From NCBI GenBank assembly GCA_964007475.1, contig OZ023275.1:13991829-14055828 (forward strand): a stretch of DNA of 64,000 nt. The letters are read 5' to 3'. Both the position numbers and the translations under genes were made by a program. The notes below the pieces were generated by a model, which saw nothing but the letters and a program-made list of their open reading frames with translations, was not told the origin of the DNA and did no database searches. Below are positions 49,325-61,067 of this stretch, piece after piece. The first letter of the stretch is position 1, and each line of letters starts with the position of its first letter. Origin of the DNA: Hybos culiciformis (Eukaryota > Arthropoda > Insecta > Diptera > Hybotidae).

Positions 49325-52300
49325 CTTTATATCTATTCATTTTTGAACAAATATCTTCCAGCTTTAAAATTTCAAATTCTCTTTAAATTTAATATTAAAT
49401 TATATGTAAATTACGAATGTAGGTATACCGGAATATTCAATTTTTGAACTCTACGACATCGTGTAGACATTTTTATATATTTTTGTCGAAAATACTTTTT
49501 TCCCATACTGACCGTAACTGTTTGTTTTGTTTTATTTATTTATTTATTATATTTTATAAATTTAAATTATTTCGAGTAAAAATAGTTTTTATTTGATAGT
49601 TATGCTGGACACAGCTATAAAATGTTTTTTTATAACACTTCATCTAACGGTCACTTTTTCATAAAAAAAAACAGTTGTAAGGGGGATGCATTTTTAATAA
49701 TTTATAATATAGATACCAAAACACTTTAAAGTATCAGAAATATAGTTCCAGTCAGTCAGGCAATTCATATCAAACAATTCACAATACAATCAACAATTGT
49801 ACAGACTACTCAATGCGTTTTACTAAAATACATATTTATTCACTATCATCAGTGGTATTTTACATTAAATTATTATTATTCATACGTACATCAGCAAACA
49901 GACGTAAATGTAAGAAGAGCTTCTTCGCTACTGTTTCACATACTAAAAAATCATACTAATGATTTTTAAATCGACTCTTTCGAATTCTCTTTGTTGATAT
50001 CTTGATATGTTCTCTTTCAAATAAAGTTCTACCACGTCTTCGCAAATCTTATTTCCTCACTTGTAACCATGTTTGATTAAAAAACAAAAGATTCAAATAT
50101 TTTAAAACTTAGGATAAATAAATAACCAAAAAAATCTATCTTTTTTTATGTTTCATTAGTTTTAAATAATTTGAATCTATTGATTTTTGTAGATATTGAT
50201 AAATAAATAAATGCATTAGTAAATAATATTTAAAATTTACTTTTAATTTAATTTAATAGATAACAAAAAAATTAACCTAAAATCCAATACCAAGCTTTTA
50301 AAAATAAAACCAATTTTTTTTTTAATTTTTATTACCACCAAAATTTTACAATAACTCATTCCAAAAAAACTTACATAAAATATTTTTTAACATTTATTTA
50401 ATTTTAATGCAGCATTTTGTAAATCATTTTAAATTTCCAGCATTTTTTTATAAACTTAACATTATAAATTGATTACAATTATAACGTTGACAAATAAAAA
50501 AATATAAAGAAGCTTATAATTATGTACTTAAAGTATGAACCTATATATCTCTACTTCAATAACATATATGAACATAATTTTGGAAGTGCAAAAAAAATGT
50601 AAAACATAAATTTTTTTTAAAACACAAAGTTTATGTTGTTGATTGTATTTTTATTGGAAATATTCATATCATATGTATGTTTTCAACATTTTACTTAAAT
50701 ATAAATTTATTTAGCAATTAAAAGTAGCCAGTTACATTTGAAGAGATTAAACATCTCTAATTTTTTTTATCAAACTCAATACTGAAAGCTTTAAAAAGAT
50801 AAACATTTTTTTTTCTTATGAATTAAAAAATGAAAACTAAAAATTTAAGAATTTTGGTTTTAAAAAAATGTATATTTAATATAGATATATCAGGATATCA
50901 ACTGTTGATGTTAATAAATACAGTCTTGTTGTTTAGTGTGTCCCTGAGTTAGTTACAGATTATTTAGGATTACATTTCTATTTAATTTATAAGTACCTAA
51001 CCTACATAAGAATTTTAATAGCTATTATTAATATTTATACCCTTTAATTTTTTATTCTGAATCTGAAAAAAAATCGAATTTCTTTAACTGATATTAAAAA
51101 ATCATAATATTTTTAATGACCTCCTTTTATGGTAATGTTAGAAGAAAAATTATTTTGGGCAAAACATTAACTAAAAGGAAAAAAGTACACATAAATAGTT
51201 CAAAAAACGAATTAATTGTTTTGACTTCTCTGCCGTCTAATGATAAGGCTTTGTCAGTTCGAATAATATGCCTTAAATAAAAAAAAAAAACTTTAAAACT
51301 ATGAGATGATTTTTGCAATTTAAACACAAACCAACTGGTCCCATCAAACAATTTTTTTTTATTTATCCAATCCAATGTATTAATCTGATAGCATTTCTAT
51401 ATTTTCTATCATTGGTGTATTAAGAAATAAATTTTTTTTTATCATCACATAAATATAAAAGAAATATTTAATCTAGCAATACATTTTCTTTCAAGATGTT
51501 AAGCCTTAATATTTATTGGTTCTTCTTTTTTTTTTAATTTAATATTTTTATTTTTTTTTGAAGACAATGAAATTACGATAACATTTTAATTATGTATGTT
51601 AAAATTATCAAATATATATAATTATAATTTAACATCAACATTTCATAAACAAATTTACATAATTGTACAATTTACATAAGTGTACATTAAAGTTACAAGA
51701 TCCATTGTTTTTTTTTAACAAAATGAAATACTTTTATTCTTTTATTATTAAGGCAATTTGATCAAGTTAAAATGAAAATTAACAATAAGAATATTAGCAA
51801 ATTTAGTAACAAACATATGTTCGAAAATTTAATAAAAGCAATCTTTATGTGTTTAATTTAATTACCTTTTTTTTAAATAATCTAACAGATATTGAAGATT
51901 GGATTGATTTTAGACGGTTGTATTATAGAGGAATTTCTAAAATTTGTTAATTCAAGATGGATTAGATTATGAACAGAACTTTGTGAATTTAACAATAAAA
52001 TTATTACTTAGTCGAAACAAAATGTGTAAAACGTAACCATTATAATATTAAATTAATCATTCCAAAAACTTTCTGAATTCAAATACATAAAGGTTTAAGA
52101 AAGGTTTATATATTTATATATTTATATTTTCGATATAAAATATAGGCCACTTATTCTTTTATTTAATTAATTAATATACAACTACAAAATATATATATTT
52201 CAAAAAATGTTTCTTCTTAAATATCTTATTTCATTACACTACACTTTATATATTTTTTTATTAACTTGATAAGTATTAAAAAACAGTGTTTTCTTTAAAT

Positions 52301-52626
52301 TGGCAGTTTTTAAAATCAAATATTCTGAATAAGTATTACATTTTTTTGCAACAAACAAAAAAACACATTTTTTTACTCAACTGGTCTCGGTAATTAAACT
52401 ATAAAACTTTTAATTCTATTGTAACAAAATCGACTTTAGTATTACTCAACTTATTTCTGTAAACGGATTAAAATTCCCAAGCCTAATTTCTTTTACTAGG
52501 CCAGAAATGATTTATAGTCATAATTTTATGGAAGGACAAGGGATTAATAACTTTATTATGAATTTAAAAATAAAAACTCAAACACTTAATTCAAGTGGAC
52601 AAACTGAAAAATTAATACAAATTCCA
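49325..52626. other. Intergenic space between the convergent SmG and NFAT genes
   Basis: A/T-rich with no recognised gene. A minus-strand frame near 51127-51375 has no initiating context or family resemblance. The only supported content of the wider intergenic interval is the tRNA-derived block just to the right. Confidence 0.6.
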
Positions 52627-52699
52627 GTCCGAGCTGAGAATCGAACTAACGAACGAACATACCGCATGATAAGGACAATACCACTACACCATGACAGCC
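52627..52699 (-). repeat. tRNA-derived SINE head or tRNA pseudogene
   Basis: On the minus strand the block begins GGCTGTCATGGTGTAGTGGT, matching the RNA polymerase III A box (TGGTGTAGTGG). About 35 bases later it has AGTTCGATTCTC, matching the B box. The spacing is that of a tRNA gene, but the acceptor ends do not pair convincingly and the sequence continues into unrelated A/T-rich DNA, as in a SINE. It lies in the SmG-NFAT convergent intergenic region. Confidence 0.6.
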
Positions 52700-53441
52700 A
52701 ACAATTAAAGTATTAAAGTATAATAAAGTAAGTTCTTCAGTAAAAAATTAAAATTAGTTTTTATCTTGAAGATTGATTTCTAATTTCAGTAAAGTTAATT
52801 ATAAGCTTTTTTCTAACGTTGGAAAAAATATAATTTTATAATCAGATAGTAGCAACAACAAAACAAATATTTTTTTTTTAATATTGTACGAATAATCTCA
52901 TTTCTGTTTTGTACATTCTAAAAATTAGTTAAATTGGAAACCATACGATCTTATTTAATTAATTGACACTGAATTTAAATTGTGGTTGCGGATACAGAGT
53001 TTGATCGTGTTGTAAAATTTTCTTTAAAAAACTTCAAAATTTACTTCATTATTATATTTTCTGTTTACGTTCATTTGTTTTGTTTGAACTTAGAAAAAAA
53101 TGTTTGTTTGGTAAAAAGATGTTTTTCCTATAAATTTATTTTTTTGAATTGAATATAATATATTTTAAATAAAATTTATTTTGCAAATAGATTTATATAT
53201 ATAAAAAAAATATATTTTATAATAATAATGTAGGTATACATATATATGTATAATTATAAACATTTATATCTAAAAAGCACACACAGTTTACAAAACTTAT
53301 TAAAAAAACAAGTACAATTTTTAAATGTATATTTCAATCAATTTCTCTTTTATTCAAATATGGTTGACTGTCTTTTCATAGTTCCTTGTTCACACTAAAA
53401 TTTAAATTTCCTTTTAAAAAAAGAAATGTATAAAAAAAAAA
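52700..53441. other. NFAT 3' flank, probable 3' untranslated region or terminal intron
   Basis: A/T-rich DNA downstream of the visible NFAT stop with several minus-strand AATAAA hexamers (53349, 53175 and 53135). If the exon at 53658-53442 is spliced at its GTAATA, a short last coding exon could lie here or beyond; none was recognised. Confidence 0.45.
53349..53354 (-). terminator. Possible polyadenylation signal of the NFAT gene
   Basis: AATAAA on the minus strand, about 90 bases downstream of the visible NFAT stop codon; other copies occur at 53175-53180 and 53135-53140. Which is used cannot be told from sequence, and if the terminal exon is spliced further downstream none of them applies. 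Confidence 0.3.
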
Positions 53442-56400
53442 TTATTTTATATTACCTTGATCAAACGCTGATGGATTTATGTAGCTTATTAGATCTTGAT
53501 CTGACATTGTTGTGATTTCCTGTGGAATAGGTTGAGGTGTGGTAGATGATGTAACAATTGCATGTGTTGTTGTTTGTGGTCTAACTGTTGTTGCAACTTC
53601 TAATAAATTTTTCTTCTCTAAACTTTGTGTTTGCATTAGAGATTCTGTTGAGGAGTTTCTGAGGAAAAAATTAAAAGATACAATACATATTTTAACAAAA
53701 AATCACAAGATAATTTTGTAATATGCCCTTAAACTTACGTCAAAGAAAGTTGGTGTGATTTTTGTTGTATATTTTGAATAAACTCGTTTTCAACTCCTCT
53801 TGGGTAATTTAATGAAATATCCACTATGGTGGTTGTTGGTGGTAAAAGACTATTCGTATTTGCATGCTGTAATAATGTATTTGTTAAAATATTTCCATTA
53901 TAGGGTATTAATTGCTGTTGTCTTTGAGGTTGAATCGCGGCTACAACTGATTGACATATTTGCTGATTTTGAGAGATCGGACTACTCGATGGTAATTGTT
54001 GTGTAGTAACATTTGCATGTTGTATATTTTGTAGGATTTGATCACTACTAATTACATTTCGTTCCTGATTCTCTTGATTTATTAAAAAATCAGCTGCTAC
54101 TTTTAAAATCAGATTTGCATTATTTGTTTGCTCTTGTTGTTGCTGTTGAGATTTCTCCACTTGTAAATTATTCATATCATTCAGCAATGAAGTCGAAAGT
54201 GTTACCTGATGTGGTACTAGTAAGGACTCTGTTTGGGGAGTTGGGCACATAATACTAGGAGATACTGATGGATTCAAAATCAAATCAGATGAAATAGTCG
54301 TAGAATGTTGTGGTGGTGGTGAAGTATTTGGTATCAATATATTGATTGAGTTTATTGTTGCCGCGGGTTGTGAATTCAATATAATATCATGATGAACTGG
54401 AGGGGAATTTGTTGAATTGAAAGTTCCTGATGAACTGGATGAAGATGAATTTGATGCAGGACTTAAATGTAATGTCGTTGGGGGAGAATCTGGTCCTATT
54501 GTTAACATTTGATGATCCATTGGTGGTGGTGGTGGAGGAGGAATAGGAATATGTTGCGATATGTTGTTAGTGGGCAAAAGATTTGCTCCAAATTGTTCTT
54601 GACTCAATGGTTGAAATGAAAATTCTGTAGTTGTTCCAGACGGATCTACCAAAATGTTGTTGTGAGCTGATTGAACTGGGCACATTTCTAGTGGAGATGT
54701 ACTTTTAATTGTATTTAAATTAGAATCTAAGGCAGTGAGAAATTTTTCAACTGTAGGTTGCTGTTGTGATGGAGCAGAATCTGTAAAATAATTTTCGACG
54801 GAAGTCTGTTGAGCTGAAGTTGTTTCCAAGTTTGAAAAAAACTTTTCCACCTGAAATAAAACAAACAATTCGACATTTAAATTAATAACATTGAAATTTT
54901 TTCTTTGCGGAATTCATCACAATTTCGAAATACATACATTAAAATTTATAATAACCGAACTCAAATTAAACATGTTCTACCCTTATATTTTTAACTTTTT
55001 AATTAAGTTTAAAACGTTTTTATTGAAACATTATCGAACGTTTAATTCATAAACGCATTTTATTGACATTTATATAAAGTTCTAATTTGGTGAATAAAGA
55101 AAAAACAATAAGTTCCTTCTTTTACACAAGTACAGTACAGACATAATATCCAAATTAATATTATATCTCTCTTGTTAAGGCTTAAAGAAAAAACTTACAA
55201 CAGTGTTTTGGGGTTGTTGTTGTGGTAATGATGCTGTTGTAAAATTATTAGCCATTATAATTTGATTTTGCATTCCCAATTGTTCTTGTTTAACGGCCAT
55301 TTCAACAACAACGGCTGCAACAGCAGCAGCATCAACTTGATCCAATTGAGGTATTTGATCTGCGGAATTGTTAACCATGTTCGTTGAAGTAGGAGATGTT
55401 TGAAATGTGTGCATGCTATGATCATTCATGCAATTCGGTATATCAATAATGTGTAAACTTTGCTTACGAATTCGTCGAAACTGATGTTGCTGCGAATTAA
55501 TATCTTCCAATTGATTCATTGCGTTCTCATTTGATGTAACAAATTGTTGTTGCAAATTTGATACTGAACTGTTATTATCTAATTGCATTGGAGGTTCTTC
55601 AATCAATGAATTTTGTGAGTTTTCATCAATTATTTCAGTCTTAAGAGAATTGGGTGAATTTATTTGTGGCACAGCAACATTACCAGCTGATATTGTGTTA
55701 TTTGTAATTTGTTGCAACAGCGTTGCATCATTTGGAACTTGCAGCCCAATAGATGATCTTCGTACAGGAACATTTGTGGTAATAGGAGGTGGCATTAATT
55801 GCTCAACTTCATGTTTAGTTTCAACTATCATAGGTGTTGGTACATTTGTTGGATTCGAGTTTGTCCAAAGGCTTAAAGAGGATTGATTTGCCGAATTATC
55901 AGGAAATTGTGAATCTATAACATATAACATTATATTATCATACAAAAATTTAATAATTGAACATCGATGATTGGACCAAATTTTATCACAATTTGATATA
56001 AAATTTAAAAAAAAAAACTTAAATTTATATTTATCTAAATACTATAATACTTATTTCTTATTCTAAGAAATTATAATATTGCTAAATATGCAGTAAAGTT
56101 ATACTTATTTTATTTTTCTTTTGTCAGATCTTCGAATATGCAGACATAATTTGTAGACATGATAGTTTAGATAATTAAAGAAATGATATGTTTGTATTGT
56201 AAAATTAGAGAAGAGAAAAAATTTATAAATATAATTTATCGTTTGGTGATGTTCCATCTGGAACTTTAATCACGAGTATTATTCATCTAAGGCACATGCC
56301 ATTTATCTACAAGTTTTAGATAATAACGTATATACGAACAAGTATAAGAGAACTGCATATTAAATAAATTACAACTTGATCATAATTATGCAATCTCATT

Positions 56401-59400
56401 CAAAACTGTTCACAAAAGGAAATTAGTATTATTATATTCTTTACTTTGAAAAAAAAAAAGAAATATAAATTACTAATGTTATAATTAAAAAAAAAATTAA
56501 AAACTATGGAATACAAATTATAAGGGAATTGGGAAAACTAAGTACATGATATTTCTAAAGGCACATAAATCAGTCACACATTCATTTAATATCTTAAAAT
56601 ATTATTTTTTTAATTAACCAAAACTTATATCTATATAATGATGTCCCATCATTGAGCCCTGAAAAACGAAATAAATAAGAAAATCAAAGAATGGGCGGAA
56701 TTCAAACAACCGTAGAAACCAACGCTGTTAACAGGCATCGCTGCTTTGTTCTTCCGGTGAAGCCACTATTAAAAAATTATAAGAAAATTTATGAATAAAA
56801 AAGCAGAAAAGAAAATAAAATATTTAAAAAAAAAACCTTTATTTTTGAACGTGATCTTAGTATCGAAAAAACATGAATTCGATCAATATTATAACTAATA
56901 TAGAATCATATTTTCATAATGAAAGCGGATGTTAATGTTCTAATAATTGAAATTGAACCTTTTAATATAATAAAATAATAAAAATTTATTCCATACAAGT
57001 TACATCCAAAAATGTTTGAAATTTTTTTAAAATTTTAAAATAATATTTATAATAAAAGTTAAAATTAACCTTGTCGACGTTTTAAATTCGGTTAAAAACA
57101 TAAAATACACAATTAGTGTTACGATATAAAATTTTGTTTGGGTAATTGAAAAATGATTAAATTGTTGTATGGAAAAAATACGACAATGATTGTGGAATAA
57201 AAGTGAAAGTAAAATTTAGTTCTATGAAAGTGATTCTATATTTAGTTATAAATAAAATAACTTCTCGAGAAAAATTGACAAAAAAAATCTTTATTCATTT
57301 ATAACCGATAAAAAAAAAAACCGAAATTAATGTGAATTAAAAAAAAAACCAAAAATTAAAAACAAGATACAGAAAAAATTGTGGCGTTTTGTAATTTAAT
57401 GTAACCAGTACCCTGATGATTACTGGATTTTGTTACCATATGATCAGGGCAGTCGGCCCAAAATTCAGGATCTGTTATCTATGTTGTTCTATGGTTTTAT
57501 GCTGCTCCGTTTCAGCAATAACTTGAGTCTTAGTTCTCTACCTAAATTTTTATATTATCACCATTAACACTCTTGTAGTGATAGTGAAGTATAATAATTG
57601 TACGTCCCTTATTACTTTTAATTTCTTAACAATACTCCTAAATAGCTATTGGAAAGGGAATAAACGAAAAATAACATATTTTGTGATTAGTTTTATTTTT
57701 AAGTTAAAAATAAAAAAAATAATTTTTAAAAAATTACTGTTTTTTTTTGCTTCGTAAATTGAAATCTTGTTACCTCATATTACATTAATAATAATCGAAT
57801 TAAATGGTACAACCTAAAGTTTATAATTTGAAATGACCATGTAGCGCTTATCTACGATATTGAAAAAATTGGCATTCATTAAAAAAACATCACTCATACA
57901 TAAATAAGAAAAAAATTCAACGTTTGATTATAGTGAAAACAAAATATCAGAACCAAATTCGCACTGTTGAGATAATTATATATATGTATTATATATATGA
58001 ATATTGTAAAGATGTATGTATATACATATATATATTATTTATATATATACACAAGTATATATAAGTATACACATATGTATGTACAGTACATATATTTGTT
58101 TATTATATTTTTTTATTATACATTATGTATAATATATGTATATCTATATATTATATAATGTACATTATCATTCACACTTATCTTTCAAAATTATTGGATT
58201 TGGCTAAATTCAGTCCAAATGTAAACCAATAATTGTGAAAATATTCTACATGACAAATTTGAAGCCTAAATTTAAATTTCAAAAAATAAACACAAAAAGT
58301 AAAGCAGATATCTTTGTTCCTAGAAAAAAAATAATTAATTATTCGTTGAAGTTTTATTTATTATTCGTTGTATCTTTTTAAAATTTAAAAATATAATAAA
58401 AAGAAGAACCTAAAATAAAATTGAAGCCTAAAAACCTTTTTGTCACTTCATTTTAATTCTCCATCTTACAAATAACAATTAAACAATGTCTTATTATAAA
58501 CCCATTGTAACATTGGTATACAGTTTTCCTGTACTAATTATAATACTGTTAGTTTGACCAGTTGAAGTTTTGAAAATTACCAAACGTTTAAGTTTTCAAT
58601 GTTTTTTTTTTCACATCAATCGAGGTGAAAAGTTATTTTTTTATATTTATTTGCAAAATAAAATTATCACGACTGAAGTAAAAATAAATTTATCCAGCTT
58701 CAGATTCTAGTTCCATATCTTTCCAATTATATCCACAAGCTCTTATTAGTCAACTTGAATCATTAATAAAACATTATTTTTTGATATTTGTAAGCGAGAC
58801 AGTTCTGTTAATAATTCTATTCTGCTGCGAAAATTGAACTATTTAAAAAAAAATACTATCAATAACTTGCACACCTGGTGAAACGCTTTGAATGCTACTT
58901 ATTGTAGTAGAAGACGTCAGTATATTGTGTCTATCTTTCGGTAAATACATGAAATTATGGCTCTCACTTATTTTGCCACTAGACATTATAGATAATTCAA
59001 CTTCTATTGGTTCTGTGATAATCTGATGATATGGTGGTACAACACATATTAAATGAGTCTAAAAATATGATTAAAAATAATTTTTGTATAATTATATTCT
59101 TTTAAATTTATTTATTACTTGTTGTAAATATTCTTTGTCTGGTACTACTCTTTGTTCCCAAATTGTATTCATCTGACCAATATTTTCATCTCGGAAAATA
59201 ACAACTGTATCCTTAAGAAAATTTTTGCCTATTATGTATAACTCAAGCCCTCCCGAAGCTGGACACGAAGTAAGAGATTTTTTACAAATTTCTGGAACAC
59301 CCGGTGGCTGAGCTGTAATAATAAATGTCAAATAGTGTAACTAAGATAATTAATTAATGAGATACATTTTTATATAATACACTTGGGAGCAGTTTAAATT

Positions 59401-60427
59401 GCGGCGGAATTAAGACTCATTCGACCGGGTCATAAGTTTGCCGTTTTAGACAGTCTTATTTATGTTCCAATGAATTTCATATCTTTCATACCATCGGTCA
59501 GTCGAGCGGAATTATGACCCAGTACCACGTATGTCCTGGGGATTTATGACACGTCCCAATATGCTAATATACTATTTTATTATCGTATTGCTTATACTTA
59601 CTACATATTATTGGTTGTGAAGAAACTTGCAAAATTTCAGTTGTGCCATCATCGAATGTTAGTTGCGTCTTGAATACCATACGACATCTTGTAGATTTCT
59701 TTTTATTTCTTTGAGATGATTGATCAGGAAAACGATGTTCAACATCAACATTTCTTTCCTGAGAAATTAATAATAATATTTTTATTTGTTTTTGAATTAC
59801 CAACGGATATTAAAAGGAAATGTCATATTTTAAAATATATACGAACGGCTCAATATATGGCTTTCTTTTATTTTCGAAAATTCTCAACCAATTAAAATAT
59901 TTTTACCTTTAAAATACCAACACAATCACATGTAATTATCATATCTGTTTCCGCTTTAAATTCAATTTCAATAACCATAGTACCTTCAAATTTTTTTTCA
60001 TTACATGGAGTTGAATTTTTACCAGCAACTTTGCACGCTTGATAAAACATATGTGGTGCTACTCTGCCAATATCTGTACCAATAAATACTTCTAATGTTG
60101 TTGGTTTAGTATAACCAGATAATTTTACAACTGGGAAACCATTACCACTACGATCTTTTACAGCTCCTCTGCTACCTTCTGTTTGATATCTAAAATAAAA
60201 CAATTTTCGATGACAATCTTTACACAAAAACAATTAAATTTAGTAACTTGCAGAAAATACATTTATAATAAATAAAACATTACCTTGCTCTGTGCTGTTG
60301 CTCTGGTTGTGAGATTATTTCTAATTGAATTTTTCCATTTTTTGATGTGGCTACTGCATTTGTTTGTAATTGTGATGATGTTCTTTTCAGACCTGGTCTC
60401 AATGCGTTTCGACCACTCGCATAGGAT
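53442..60427 (-). CDS. NFAT5: NFAT5/TonEBP-type Rel-homology transcription factor, 5' part missing from view
   Basis: A nuclear DNA-binding transcription factor of the Rel/NFAT family; the NFAT5 branch mediates osmotic and stress responses. Eight exons in reading order: 60427-60284, 60189-59907, 59758-59602, 59312-59119, 59058-58875, 55914-55199, 54850-53739 and 53658-53442. All junctions are GT-AG and phase-consistent (donor of exon 5 is the weaker GTGTGC), giving about 1001 visible residues. The Rel-homology DNA-binding domain spans about residues 30-194, with recognition loop RARYQTEGSRGAVKD and conserved FYQACKVAGKNSTPC and DCVGILK. The IPT/TIG domain spans about 195-305, with GLELYIIGKNFL. 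The rest is Gln/Asn/Ser/Pro-rich: poly-Ala around VDAAAVAAVVV, a seven-proline run, seven serines and QQQQQEQ, as in NFAT5 activation tails. The C-terminus reads DLISYINPSAFDQGNIK then stop, but a donor-like CAAG/GTAATA at 53456 leaves another last exon possible. N-terminal exons are not recognised. Confidence 0.95.
56692..56770 (-). repeat. Degenerate tRNA-like block, possible second SINE fragment
   Basis: Minus strand: TGGCTTCACCGG resembles an A box with mismatches, and GGTTGTTTGAATTCCGCCC about 50 bases later resembles a B box. The block is much richer in G+C than the intron around it. It differs in sequence from the block at 52627-52699, so it would be another family or a very decayed copy. 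Confidence 0.35.
57978..58165. repeat. TA-rich low-complexity block inside the long NFAT intron
   Basis: Nearly uninterrupted TATATA, TACATA and GTATAT steps; no unit length is constant. Confidence 0.75.
59384..59557. repeat. G+C-rich inserted block in the third visible NFAT intron, possible MITE remnant
   Basis: This block makes up most of a 289-bp intron and is visibly richer in G+C than the flanks. Its ends carry TTGGGA and TCCCAA. Inside are repeated, partly inverted motifs: GGGTCATAA near 59425, GCGGAATTATGACCC near 59508 and GGATTTATGACAC near 59539, plus GCGGAATTAAGACTC near 59403. The neighbouring introns are 60-150 bp, so an insertion is likely. No clear target duplication was found. 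Confidence 0.4.
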
Positions 60428-61060
60428 CTAAATAAAAAAAAATTAAAGTTACATTTTAAAACAGGCGTTCAAAAACTAATATTACAACTAAATTGCAAAA
60501 CAAAAAATGATATCCGAATAAAACTCAAAACTGTATCCCTAGAAACCTAACTTATCCGTACATAAACAAATAAAATATTTAAATGAAAAAGTGTAAGAAC
60601 GCGATTTTGAACAGAATATTAAATTTCCAGATAATATTAAATTTTATTGAATACAAGATTATAATCACAATCTTGATTATTACTCAAATATTTTTTTTAA
60701 CCATTCATTTATTAGCAAATTTTTTGAGAAATTAACGAAAAACGAAATTGTTTTCTTACTAAATATTGTGGATTTTCTGTAAAAGAACTCTTTAAGCCAG
60801 GCATTGGAAATATGTTTTTCCAAAATAAAGATATAAAATATGAACAAATCTTAACGTAATGCTTAACAACGAAATATTCTTTATTTATTTATTAAATATT
60901 AATTAATTTACATAATTCAGTTTTAAAATATTCTTAAGATAATTTAATAATACAATCGATTCATGCTCGTATTCAATATAGATAATAATCCACCATCAAT
61001 AATTATTCAAAAAACTTTGTACTTGAAATAAAATAAAATTTTCAAATCTCAGTTTTCTAT
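60428..61060. other. Sequence upstream of the first visible NFAT exon
   Basis: The exon beginning at 60427 has a good acceptor (TTTTTATTTAG), so this is intron rather than promoter. No further NFAT exon was recognised here. Confidence 0.6.
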
Positions 61061-61067
61061 TCCATAG

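Larger units (their letters stand above)
55915..58874 (-). other. Long NFAT intron separating the IPT/TIG domain from the activation tail
   Basis: This intron of about 2.96 kb runs between the exon ending in SVSP and the one beginning SQFPDNS. The exons on either side join through a shared GAT codon (G plus AT). Contents seen: a degenerate tRNA-like block near 56692-56770, short inverted repeats near 57407-57450, and a (TA)-rich block at about 57978-58165. No further exon was recognised. The other introns are short (94, 148, 289, 60, 348 and 80 bases). Confidence 0.85.

Noticed and set aside
51127..51375. 82-codon minus-strand frame between SmG and NFAT
   Set aside because: Mostly A/T-driven codons, no recognised family, no splice sites; length is ordinary for this base composition.
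57407..57450. Small inverted repeats (CCAGTA/TACTGG and CCCTGAT/ATCAGGG) considered as transposon ends
   Set aside because: Arms are only 6-7 bases, overlap each other and lack a target duplication.
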